From Pseudomonas sp. REP124 (lineage in GTDB: Bacteria > Pseudomonadota > Gammaproteobacteria > Pseudomonadales > Pseudomonadaceae), in assembly GCF_020164475.1 (NCBI RefSeq), contig NZ_JAIQWX010000051.1, positions 1 through 38,722 on the forward strand: a stretch of 38,722 bases of DNA, given 5' to 3'. Positions within the stretch are counted from its first letter, which is position 1, and each line of letters opens with the position of its first letter. The notes beneath the pieces are model-generated. The model was given only the letters and a program-made list of their open reading frames with translations, did no database searches and was not told where the DNA came from. Shown here piece by piece: positions 1-7,345 of the stretch. The translations under genes and the position numbers were made by a program.

Positions 1-82
1 TACCCCTAAAAGTGCGCAAGAAGTTGCGCAGTGCCTGGCAACTTCTTGCGCACTCGTCTGTACAGAACGGGCAGCTTGGCAT

Positions 83-97
83 GCAGAAATGTGCCCA
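83..97 (-). promoter_or_regulatory. Sigma-54-like -24/-12 element facing left
   Basis: On the minus strand the sequence TGGGCACATTTCTGCA has the GG-N10-GC spacing of a sigma-54 promoter. The -24 TGG is intact and the -12 box reads CTGCA instead of TTGCA. It sits between palindrome copy 3 and copy 2 and would start a transcript leaving the window to the left. A sigma-54 activator is encoded a few kilobases upstream in the same direction. The match is short and could be chance. Confidence 0.35.
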
Positions 98-102
98 CAG
101 GC

Positions 103-111
103 TTATCCACA
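103..111 (+). other. DnaA-box-like 9-mer
   Basis: TTATCCACA is a perfect match to the strict DnaA box, here next to the palindrome array. Another copy lies on the opposite strand inside coding sequence at about 1772-1780. At this length roughly 0.3 copies are expected by chance in the window, so no function is claimed. Confidence 0.3.
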
Positions 112-223
112 GTTTGAGTGCGCAACTTCTTGCACACGGTGGCTATAAGTCATCAGCCCGATGACTAGTACAACCAGAGCAGTTTTTGACTTCGCAAAGT
201 CGCACTGTGAGGGGCAGTGCAAA

Positions 224-1519
224 TCAGGGTTTGAAACCTTGAGCCAACAACCAACTCCTGACCATCCGCCCCTGCTCCACCGACAACCCCGCCAACACCT
301 CCCCCGCCGGCTCACTGCGCAATCGCCTCACCAACGGCGCCAGCTCAACCCCCTGCACATGCCAGATCCCCAACGGCTGATCCGCCGTGATCACCACCTC
401 GGCCTCATCGACGAACCCATCGCGCAATACTGGCGCCCGTTCGATGCGCAGCGCCTGGAAATCAGGCTTGGCGTGGGCGACTTCGGCGTCCGGCCATTGC
501 CGCCGCGCCTGCCAGAACGGCAAGGCCTGCCAGCGCTGCTCATCGGCATAGAAGTCCCGGCCAATCCTTGCGAAGCGCAGGAACAGCTGCTCCACCCGCT
601 GCTGATGAAAACGCTGGGCCAGTGCGGTGCGCTCGGGTTTGCGCAGCAGGGTGTTGATCACCGTCGGCGCCTGCAGCGCCGAAGACAGCGATTGAAAGAT
701 GCCATTGCCCGACAGCGGGTCGACCGCCATGGCCGCATCGCCGACGCGAATCCAGTGTTCGCCGCACACCTGGGGGCTGAGGATCGCGGTGCTGCTACGG
801 GCGTGCAGTTGCAGGTCGACTTCGGGTTCGCCGCCGAAAAATTCTTGAGCCAGTTCAGATGTCTGACGCCGTTGCCGGCAGTAGTCGAGCAGTTGCGCCT
901 TGCCCGGCAGTTCGGCGCTGGCCACGTCCACGGTCCATTGCCAATAACACTGGCCGTCGGCCCGCCGCGCCATCCAGGCCCAGCCGTCCGCGAGGCTTTC
1001 CACGGCGCTGGCAGTGATGCCCGGCGTGGCTTGCCAGCGATTGAGCAGGCTGACCGTTTCCGGCCCGCGCCGGCCTTTGCCGAGGGCCGGCGCCTGGCGC
1101 CCGCGCGCTTCCACCAGGAAGTCGGCGATCAACGGCTCGCGTCCGTTGATGTCGATTCGATGTTCTGTCGCCGCACTGTGCACCGACAGCACCCGGCCCT
1201 CGATCAGCTCGACCCCGGCCTCGCGCAGGTCTTCGCGCAGGCCGCGATCGAAGGTCGGGCGATCCAGCAGAAACTCGATGTTCTGCGCGTGCTGCTGGCC
1301 GTTCCAGTTGACCTGTCGCTGCGACGGCAGGATCGCCTGCGCCAGCCCGTGATGCAGCCCTGCTCCGCGCAGCGCTTCCAGCACTCGTTGGGAAACCCCT
1401 TCCAGCGCGGCAAAGCGCCGCCATTCGCTGATCAGCGTCACCGCATAGCCCAGACGCCGCAAGCCCAAGGCCACCGCCGCGCCCGCCGGTCCCGCGCCGA
1501 GAATCACAATGCGTGTCAT
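224..1519 (-). CDS. qhpG: FAD-dependent monooxygenase, QhpG-like (quinohemoprotein amine dehydrogenase maturation)
   Basis: A 431-aa flavoprotein with an N-terminal Rossmann motif GAGPAG (residues 8-13) and the second FAD motif GDAAMAVDPLSGNG (260-273), as in PHBH-fold and halogenase-like monooxygenases. In the known quinohemoprotein amine dehydrogenase system, QhpG hydroxylates a tryptophan of the small subunit to start cysteine tryptophylquinone formation. The assignment rests mainly on gene order: an S8 protease and an ABC exporter lie directly upstream, as in qhp loci. Its start overlaps the protease stop by 4 nt (ATGA), so the two are translationally coupled. The enzyme has no signal peptide and should be cytoplasmic. 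No amine dehydrogenase subunit lies inside the window, so the symbol depends on what is to the left. Confidence 0.75.
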   Translation of the reverse strand: MTRIVILGAGPAGAAVALGLRRLGYAVTLISEWRRFAALEGVSQRVLEALRGAGLHHGLAQAILPSQRQVNWNGQQHAQNIEFLLDRPTFDRGLREDLREAGVELIEGRVLSVHSAATEHRIDINGREPLIADFLVEARGRQAPALGKGRRGPETVSLLNRWQATPGITASAVESLADGWAWMARRADGQCYWQWTVDVASAELPGKAQLLDYCRQRRQTSELAQEFFGGEPEVDLQLHARSSTAILSPQVCGEHWIRVGDAAMAVDPLSGNGIFQSLSSALQAPTVINTLLRKPERTALAQRFHQQRVEQLFLRFARIGRDFYADEQRWQALPFWQARRQWPDAEVAHAKPDFQALRIERAPVLRDGFVDEAEVVITADQPLGIWHVQGVELAPLVRRLRSEPAGEVLAGLSVEQGRMVRSWLLAQGFKP

Positions 1520-2193
1520 GGTCCGTAGCGCCGTTCGGGGCCGCGATAACGGGCGTTGTCCCGCAGATAGTCGATGACCTGTTGATTACTCGCCCCGGGC
1601 TGCTCCACCAGGAACGCCGCGATGTGCCCGCTCAACGCCGCGCACCCCAGGCTCGCCCCGGACTGCCCTGGATAAGTGCCGTGCACGCAGGCGGCGAAAT
1701 CCGCCTGGGCGCTGTTGAGCCAGGACCATTCGAGTTCGGCACAGCGCGCATCGCCCGTGACCCGCAGCACCTGTGGATAATTCGCCGGGTACACGCCTTC
1801 GCCCTGGGCCGGGCTCGATGCGCAAAGCAGCACCCCGCGTTCCACCGCCGCCGCACAGGCCGCCCGCAACAGGCTGCGATCCTGGCGTAATCCGAGGCTG
1901 AGGTTGATCAGGCGCACGTCCTGCGCCACCAGCCAGTCGATCGCCGTAGCGATTTGCAGGGCGCTGGTCACGCCCCGCTGGTCGAACACCTGGGCCACGC
2001 AAAACAGTGCCGATGGCGCACGCCGGCCGATGGCTTCGATCACCGCGCTGCCGTGGCCCAGCGGATCGTCGCGCAAATCGCTTTCGGCCAGCCCGTCCTC
2101 CACCAGCGAAAAACGCCGCCCGGCCATCACCTGCACCCGCTGCGCCGCCGAATGTCCGCTGTCCACCACGCCGATGCGCAACTCAGGCTTCAT
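1516..2193 (-). CDS. qhpE: Small subtilisin-like (S8) protease, QhpE-like
   Basis: A 225-aa minimal subtilase without signal peptide or propeptide. The catalytic triad is visible: Asp11 in VVDSG, His47 in GHGSA and Ser181 in GASLGCA. The usual oxyanion asparagine (AAAGN motif) is not evident; the matching stretch reads LLCASSPAQG near residue 127. In qhp systems QhpE is a cytoplasmic protease that removes the leader of the crosslinked small subunit. The start overlaps the ABC gene end by 11 nt and the stop overlaps the monooxygenase start by 4 nt. It is much shorter than secreted subtilisins, which fits a dedicated maturation protease. Confidence 0.78.
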   Translation of the reverse strand: MKPELRIGVVDSGHSAAQRVQVMAGRRFSLVEDGLAESDLRDDPLGHGSAVIEAIGRRAPSALFCVAQVFDQRGVTSALQIATAIDWLVAQDVRLINLSLGLRQDRSLLRAACAAAVERGVLLCASSPAQGEGVYPANYPQVLRVTGDARCAELEWSWLNSAQADFAACVHGTYPGQSGASLGCAALSGHIAAFLVEQPGASNQQVIDYLRDNARYRGPERRYGP

Positions 2194-3901
2194 GCAGCAC
2201 CGTCTTTGAAATCAGCACGCCGTCGAGCAATTCAAAGCGCAGGTCGGCATCGGCCAGGGTCGAGGGACGGTGACTGATAAGGATCCGCGTGCGCCCGGCA
2301 AACAGCCGGTCGATGGCCTCGATCACTTCGCGCTCGGTGACTTCATCCACCGCCGAAGTGGCTTCGTCGAGCACCAGGATCAAGGGGTCCTGCAACAGCG
2401 CGCGGGCAATGGCGATGCGCTGTTTCTGTCCGCCGGACAACTGCTGGCCGCGCTCGCCCAACGGGCTGTCGAGGCCTTCGGGCAAGGAGGCGATCAAGCT
2501 GTCGAGCTGGGCCATGCGCGCCACTTCGGCAATCGCTTCGCGACTGGCATCGGGCACCGCGTAGGCAAGGTTGTCGGCCAGGCTGCCGCGAAACAGCACG
2601 ATGTCCTGGCTGACCACAGCAATGCGTCGACGCAACTGGAACAGATCCAGCTCGCGAACATCCACCTCCCCCAGCAGCACCCGCCCGGATTGCGGGTCGT
2701 GGTGACGTTGCAGCAGGTCGATCAGGGTCGATTTGCCGACGCCGGAGCCGCCGCTCAGGGCGACTTTCAGACCGTAGGGAATCCGCGCCTCGATCCCGCG
2801 CAAGGTGGTCGAGCGACCGGGATGGCTGAAGTGCACATCCTCGAAACGCAGCTCGCCGGACCCGGGCATCGGCTGGGGCATGTCAGGGCTGAGTACGGTC
2901 GGCTGCTCGCCGCGCAATTCCATCACCCGCCCGAGGCTGACGGTCATGCGCTGAATCGCCACATACAGTCCGAGCAAACTTTGAACGGGGCCGACCGCCA
3001 TGCCCAGATAGGTGGAAAACGCGATCAGCGCCCCCAGTTGCCAGGTGCCCTGCACCACCCAGTAACCGCCGATCAGGAAGGCGCAGGCCCGGGACAGCGA
3101 CGTCAGGGTGCCGGGCACCGCCTGGGTGAAAAATTCGGTGACTTGCAGGCGCAGCAACTGGCTCATGTAGCCCTGCCCCAGGCTTTCCAGGCGCCGCGCC
3201 TCGCGCTGTTGCTGGCCGGCGGACTGGATGAATTTCATCACCGGCAGGGTCTCGACCATGAACGACGACATGTCCGCCGAGCGCTCGCGCAGCTGCCGCA
3301 CGTCGCGCTCGACCTTGCGCCGCATCCAGCGCAGCCAGAGCACGTCGAGGGGAATCAGCACCAGCGCCAGCAGTGACAGTTTCCAGGACAGGGTCAGCAA
3401 CATCGCCACGGCCACGACCAGGCCGATCACGCTGGACACCGCCGAGAACAGCGAGTCCACGGCGAAGCGCTGGATCTCCGCGACGTCGCCGTCCAGGCGC
3501 GACATCAGATCGCCGATGCGCCGCTGGCCGTAGAAGCTCGGCGACAGGGTCTGCAAGTGGCGGTAGAGATCATCGCGCAGGGCGAACAGCATGCGCCCGG
3601 ACAGGCGCGTGTGCAGGTAGCGGTTGATCCCCGACAGCGCCGTGCCGAGCAAGCCGGCGACGATCATCAGCCCGGCGATCAGCACCAGCATCGAGAAATT
3701 GCGCGCCAGCAGGCCATCGTCGATCAACAGCTTGGTCAGCCATGGCTGCACCAGCACCAGCGCCGAGGCGCACACCGAAAGCCCGAGCAAGCCGGCAATC
3801 GCCAGCCGATGCGGACGCACGAAACCGTACAGCCACTGCAACGAGGCGTGCAGGGCTTCAGGGTTCTGGCTGTCGATCAGCCGAACGATCAGGCGGCGCA
3901 T
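2183..3901 (-). CDS. qhpF: ABC exporter, fused membrane-ATPase half transporter, QhpF-like
   Basis: About 572 aa: six membrane segments in the first 310 residues, then an ATPase domain with Walker A GGSGVGKS (about 384-391), Q-loop VSQD, signature LSGGQ (about 488), Walker B LILVLDEA and the switch histidine in ISHR. It belongs to the homodimeric exporter class. In qhp operons this exporter is thought to move the processed, crosslinked small subunit to the periplasm. The start is ambiguous: ATG at 3901 overlaps the upstream stop as TGATG, while an adjacent GTG at 3904 gives a GTGA overlap. ATG is preferred. The tight overlaps on both sides place it in one operon with the regulator, protease and monooxygenase. 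Confidence 0.78.
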   Translation of the reverse strand: MRRLIVRLIDSQNPEALHASLQWLYGFVRPHRLAIAGLLGLSVCASALVLVQPWLTKLLIDDGLLARNFSMLVLIAGLMIVAGLLGTALSGINRYLHTRLSGRMLFALRDDLYRHLQTLSPSFYGQRRIGDLMSRLDGDVAEIQRFAVDSLFSAVSSVIGLVVAVAMLLTLSWKLSLLALVLIPLDVLWLRWMRRKVERDVRQLRERSADMSSFMVETLPVMKFIQSAGQQQREARRLESLGQGYMSQLLRLQVTEFFTQAVPGTLTSLSRACAFLIGGYWVVQGTWQLGALIAFSTYLGMAVGPVQSLLGLYVAIQRMTVSLGRVMELRGEQPTVLSPDMPQPMPGSGELRFEDVHFSHPGRSTTLRGIEARIPYGLKVALSGGSGVGKSTLIDLLQRHHDPQSGRVLLGEVDVRELDLFQLRRRIAVVSQDIVLFRGSLADNLAYAVPDASREAIAEVARMAQLDSLIASLPEGLDSPLGERGQQLSGGQKQRIAIARALLQDPLILVLDEATSAVDEVTEREVIEAIDRLFAGRTRILISHRPSTLADADLRFELLDGVLISKTVLHEA

Positions 3902-5808
3902 CACGAACGCAACTGTTTGAGCTTGCGATACAGGGTCGCGCGGCTGATGCCCAGGGCGTCGGCGGCGGCCGAGACATTGCCCTGATGGTTGTCCAGAGAC
4001 TGACGGATCATCTCCAGTTCGTTCTCGCGGATGCTGCCGGACTGCGGCCGCTCGGTGGCGGTCAACTCGTCGAGCATGCTGTCGGGCAGGTGATCCAGGG
4101 TCAGCACGGTCTCCCCCGCTTCGCGCATGGCCAGCGCGGTGCGCAGGACCATCTCCAACTGGCGGATGTTGCCCGGCCAGTGGTAGTTGCCGAGCAGGCG
4201 GCTGAGGTCGTCATGCAGCACCACGGTCGGCGCTTCGAGCCGGGTCAGCAGGCGGCCGACCAGTGCGCTGAAGTCCTCACGCTCGCGCAGGGCCGGGAGC
4301 ATCACGCTGATGCCGTTGACCCGATAGAACAGGTCTTCGCGGAAGTGCTTGTCTTCCACCAGGCGCTTGAGGTCGCGGTGGGTGGCGCAGATCAGGGCGA
4401 CGTCGATGTCCTGCTCTTCGCCGGCGCCCAACGGCGCGACCTTGCGGTCCTGCAACACGCGCAGCAGGCGGGCTTGCAGGGCCAGGGGCATGTCGCCGAT
4501 TTCATCGAGGAACAGCGTGCCGCCGTGGGCCTGTTGCAGGCGCCCGACCATGCCGCCCCGGCGCGAACCGGTGAACGCGCCTTCGCGGTAGCCGAACAGT
4601 TCCGACTCGATCAGGCCTTCGGGAATCGCCGCGCAGTTCACCGCGACGAAGGGTTTGTCGCAGCGGCTGCCGGCCATGTGCAGGGCGCGGGCGATGACTT
4701 CCTTGCCGGTCCCGGTTTCCCCCAGCAGCAACACCGGCAACTGATTGGCCAGGCCCTGGCGGGCCATGCGCAGGGCACGGGCATAACGCTCGTTGCTGCC
4801 GGCCAGGGATTCGAGGTCCGGTTGCACTATTTTGGCAGGTTTGGCCGGCGTGCGCGGTGGCGTACCGATGTTGAGGGCACGCTGCGGCGCGCGCAGGGTT
4901 TTATAGAAGAACTCGCCCTTGGCGGTCTGCAGGCTGCCGGCACCGCCCTGATGCAGGCGCGCCAGCAATTGCAGGCCATCGACGCCGAGAAACTCTTCGC
5001 AGCGCCGGCCCACCAGCGCCGAGCGCTCGGCATGCAGCAACTGACAAGCCTGGGCGCTGACGGCAAGTATCTGCCCGCCGAGGCTCACCGCCAGCAGGCC
5101 TTGCCAAGGGGATTCGAGGTATTGGCGACGGCTGTGGAAGGCCAGGACGATTTCGTCGGGGTAACTGGCGTTGAACACCCGACTTTCGATCTGGCTGACT
5201 GCCATGGCCAGCAGTGCGGTGCTGTCGTGGGCGCGTCCCAATGGGCCTTCGCGGGTCAGGTCGAGCACACCGAGGATGTCGCCCTGGGGGCAATGGATCG
5301 GCACCGAGGTGCAGGAAAAATCACTGAGGCGATCCAGGTAATGTTCGCCGCAATCGATCAGGGTTGGTCGGGCTTCCACCAGCGCGGTGCCCAGGGCGTT
5401 GGTGCCGCGGGCGGCTTCGCTCCAGCAGGCGCCGAGGGTGATGTCTTGCAGGCCGCTGCCCTTGAGGCGGTCGGCGCGGCCTTCGACGGCGAGGATCGTG
5501 GCGTCGGAGTTGGCGAGGATGATCAGCCCTTCCTTGCCCTGGCGTTCGGCCAGGTAATCGATGGAGGGCAAGGCGGCGTCGATCAGCAGACGGTTATTGT
5601 TCAGCAGCACGTCGAGGCTGGCGCCGGATTCCAGCGCCAGCTCGTGCTTGGCGTTGAAATGCACACCGTGGCTGAGGCTGCGTCGCCAGGAAGCATCGAT
5701 TTCCGCCCGCAGCACGCCGTCCGGCACTTCGCCTTCAAGGTGCAGTTTTTCCCGGGCCAGCCGGGCTTCGCGGTGCAGTTTGGGGGAGTTTGTTTTTATC
5801 AGCGTCAT
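3901..5808 (-). CDS. Sigma-54-dependent transcriptional activator, AcoR-like (GAF-AAA-Fis HTH)
   Basis: About 635 aa. An N-terminal GAF-type sensor (about 60-215) and a PAS-like stretch (about 222-310) precede an AAA+ domain with Walker A GETGTGKE (about 363-370), the sigma-54 contact loop GAFTGS (about 410-415) and Walker [14 protein letters not shown]-terminal Fis-type helix-turn-helix ([16 protein letters not shown]) ends the protein. The contact loop has Ser where GAFTGA is usual. ATG at 5808 was chosen over TTG at 5811 because a GGAG lies six bases before it. It leads the operon with the qhp-like maturation genes, so it probably controls amine dehydrogenase expression in response to an amine or related effector. 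The effector is not known. Confidence 0.88.
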   Translation of the reverse strand: MTLIKTNSPKLHREARLAREKLHLEGEVPDGVLRAEIDASWRRSLSHGVHFNAKHELALESGASLDVLLNNNRLLIDAALPSIDYLAERQGKEGLIILANSDATILAVEGRADRLKGSGLQDITLGACWSEAARGTNALGTALVEARPTLIDCGEHYLDRLSDFSCTSVPIHCPQGDILGVLDLTREGPLGRAHDSTALLAMAVSQIESRVFNASYPDEIVLAFHSRRQYLESPWQGLLAVSLGGQILAVSAQACQLLHAERSALVGRRCEEFLGVDGLQLLARLHQGGAGSLQTAKGEFFYKTLRAPQRALNIGTPPRTPAKPAKIVQPDLESLAGSNERYARALRMARQGLANQLPVLLLGETGTGKEVIARALHMAGSRCDKPFVAVNCAAIPEGLIESELFGYREGAFTGSRRGGMVGRLQQAHGGTLFLDEIGDMPLALQARLLRVLQDRKVAPLGAGEEQDIDVALICATHRDLKRLVEDKHFREDLFYRVNGISVMLPALREREDFSALVGRLLTRLEAPTVVLHDDLSRLLGNYHWPGNIRQLEMVLRTALAMREAGETVLTLDHLPDSMLDELTATERPQSGSIRENELEMIRQSLDNHQGNVSAAADALGISRATLYRKLKQLRS

Positions 5809-5864
5809 CAAGCGCTCCGGGTCGTCCGCCCTGCGCCTTCATGTATCGGCGCCCTGAAGCATCT

Positions 5865-5878
5865 TGACGTTAACGTCA
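5865..5878. promoter_or_regulatory. Perfect 14-bp palindrome upstream of the sigma-54 activator
   Basis: TGACGTTAACGTCA is fully self-complementary and starts 57 bases upstream of the activator ATG, so it is well placed for an operator. The style resembles MerR-family operators, but no -35/-10 pair with a long spacer is convincing around it. The binder is unknown. Confidence 0.5.
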
Positions 5879-5935
5879 GGGGGCTGGCAAGTGCCGTAGA
5901 GCGCTTGTGTTTCGGCAGGTGGATCGAGTCATCGT

Positions 5936-6030
5936 TCATCGCGGGCAAGCCCGCTCCCACAGGTTTCCTTGTTGAACACAATTATTGTGTACGACACTGG
6001 ACACTGTGGGAGCGGGCTTGCCCGCGATGA
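5936..6030. repeat. REP doublet (REPIN-type), 95 bp palindrome
   Basis: Two 27-base arms (5936-5962 and 6004-6030) are exact reverse complements and carry the Pseudomonas REP core GCGGGCAAGCCCGCTCCCAC. The 41-base centre is also palindromic, with ACACAATTATTGTGT at 5976-5990 sharing the same centre, 5983. The whole element can fold as one hairpin. It lies between two minus-strand genes, after the deacetylase stop, and may also limit read-through or protect the 3' end of that transcript. Confidence 0.9.
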
Positions 6031-6052
6031 GGCCCTCACAGACGCTGAAGAA

Positions 6053-7078
6053 TCAGAGCTTCCACACCTCAGGCCCCACAAAAAACGCCCGCGCATTGTC
6101 CTCCAGACTCTCCAGGTGATACCCCCCCTCCTGCACGATCAGGCATGGCAGCCCAAGGCTGCGGATCCGCTCGCCCAGCTCGGCAAAGCCTTCACGGGTC
6201 ACCGCCACCTTGCTCTGCGGATCGAGTTCATAGATGTCGAAGCCCAACGACAACACCAGCACCTCGGCACCGAAATCGGTCACGGCCTGCAAGGCCACGT
6301 CCAGTTGCCCGAGGAAATCCGCCTCGCTGGCACCGTGGGCCATCGGCAGATTGAGGTTGAAGCCCTCGCCTGCGCCGACGCCGCGCTCATCGTTGAAGCC
6401 GGCGACCCCCGGGTAGAAGTTGGTCGGATCGCCGTGCACCGAGACATAGAGCACGTCGTCGCGGTCGTAGAAAATTTCCTGGATGCCCTGGCCGTGGTGC
6501 ATGTCGGTGTCGAGCACCGCCACCCTGTCGAATTTGCCACGCAATACCTGGGCTGCCACCGCCGCGTTGTTCACGTAACAGAAGCCACCCGCGGCTTCGC
6601 CCCGGGCGTGATGTCCCGGTGGACGGCACAGGGCGTAGGCGGCAGGTTCGCCATCGAGCAAAGCTTGAGCGCCGGCAATCGCGCTCTGCGCCGACCAGTA
6701 GGCCGAGCGCCAGGTCTGCTCGCCCACCGGGCAACTGCCGTCGGCCAGGTAACGGGCGGCCTGGGCGAGGATGCCACGCAGGGCGTTGGGCTCGCGGACG
6801 AAGATGTTGGACATGACTTCGTCGCCCCAGTCTTCGGGGATTTCCTTCCAGCGTTGGTGGGCTTCCTGGAGGAACGCCAGGTAGGGCGCGCCGTGGACGG
6901 CCAATAGTGGATCAAGACCGGCATCGGTGGGTTGCTCGACGGAAAAACCCAGCGAGTGCGAGGCCTGGACCAGACGCTGCGCGCGCTCGGGGACTTCCTG
7001 AGGAGTGCGCATCTGGCCGCGGGAGTAGTAGCTGCGTGGGTGGTGGAGCAATTGTTCTGGGTGGAAAAAACTGCGCAT
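6053..7078 (-). CDS. Acetylpolyamine amidohydrolase (histone deacetylase family)
   Basis: A 341-aa zinc-dependent deacetylase, the same length as bacterial acetylpolyamine amidohydrolases. Visible active-site elements are the tandem histidines His156-His157 (RPPGHH), zinc ligands Asp192 and His194 (DTDMHH) and Asp281 (LGFD), and the catalytic Tyr320 (EGGY). The family removes acetyl groups from N-acetylpolyamines such as acetylputrescine or acetylcadaverine in the cytoplasm. The gene stands alone between two REP doublets. Its nearness to the amine dehydrogenase maturation genes fits amine catabolism, but that link is inferred. Substrate specificity cannot be read from the sequence. Confidence 0.88.
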   Translation of the reverse strand: MRSFFHPEQLLHHPRSYYSRGQMRTPQEVPERAQRLVQASHSLGFSVEQPTDAGLDPLLAVHGAPYLAFLQEAHQRWKEIPEDWGDEVMSNIFVREPNALRGILAQAARYLADGSCPVGEQTWRSAYWSAQSAIAGAQALLDGEPAAYALCRPPGHHARGEAAGGFCYVNNAAVAAQVLRGKFDRVAVLDTDMHHGQGIQEIFYDRDDVLYVSVHGDPTNFYPGVAGFNDERGVGAGEGFNLNLPMAHGASEADFLGQLDVALQAVTDFGAEVLVLSLGFDIYELDPQSKVAVTREGFAELGERIRSLGLPCLIVQEGGYHLESLEDNARAFFVGPEVWKL

Positions 7079-7159
7079 GGGGTTGGTTCCCGTCAGTTAA
7101 AAAAGTGCGTTAAACACAAAATCCTGTGTTGCTTAGTAATCCTGTGGAGATACAAAACT

Positions 7160-7291
7160 TGTGGTGAGGGGATTTATCCCCGTTGGGCTGCGGAGCAGCC
7201 CCAAAACCTGAACTCGCGGTTTATCAGACATATGAGTTGTATGGTTCTACGACTGCTGCGCAGCCGAACGGGGATAAATCCCCTCACCACA
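7160..7291. repeat. Second REP-type inverted repeat (different sequence class)
   Basis: Arms of about 39 bases (7160-7198 and 7253-7291) are inverted with about two mismatches. The core is TGTGGTGAGGGGATTTATCC. The intervening 54 bases are not clearly palindromic. This is a common Pseudomonas intergenic repeat type, distinct from the element at 5936. It lies downstream of the M20 hydrolase gene and upstream of the deacetylase gene. It may work as a factor-independent terminator or mRNA 3' end, though no T-run follows directly. Confidence 0.85.
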
Positions 7292-7345
7292 GGTTTCACA
7301 ACACCACAGAAATTCAGTGCCCCTGGGTAAGCAGTGGCAGATGAA

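Larger units (their letters stand above)
11..137. repeat. Three copies of an 18-20 bp palindrome
   Basis: Copy 1 is AGTGCGCAAGAAGTTGCGCA at 11-30. Copy 2 (36-54) and copy 3 (118-137) are the same element in reverse orientation with one or two changes. Each copy is itself palindromic, with arms TGCGCAA and TTGCGCA around a 4-base centre. Copies 1 and 2 also form a 17-bp inverted pair with a 10-base loop. This looks like an operator array for a dimeric DNA-binding protein. It lies downstream of the minus-strand monooxygenase gene and would be upstream of any gene continuing to the left. The sigma-54 activator at 3901-5808 is a candidate binder, by inference only. Confidence 0.7.

Noticed and set aside
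188..220. Two small hairpins after the FAD monooxygenase stop
   Set aside because: GCACTG/CAGTGC and GACTT/AAGTC stems exist, but on the minus strand they are followed by A-run rather than T-run, so they are not a convincing terminator.
161..1528. Long plus-strand open frame opposite the FAD monooxygenase
   Set aside because: It is the antisense shadow of a gene with clear FAD motifs; its protein is rich in Arg, Gln and His with no domain pattern.
3742..6030. 762-codon plus-strand open frame opposite the sigma-54 activator
   Set aside because: Antisense shadow in high-GC DNA; composition is biased to Ala, Gln, Gly and His and it runs through the REP element.
7113..7130. AACACA-N6-TGTGTT inverted repeat upstream of the deacetylase gene
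   Set aside because: Only 6-bp arms with no promoter around it; too weak to call an operator.
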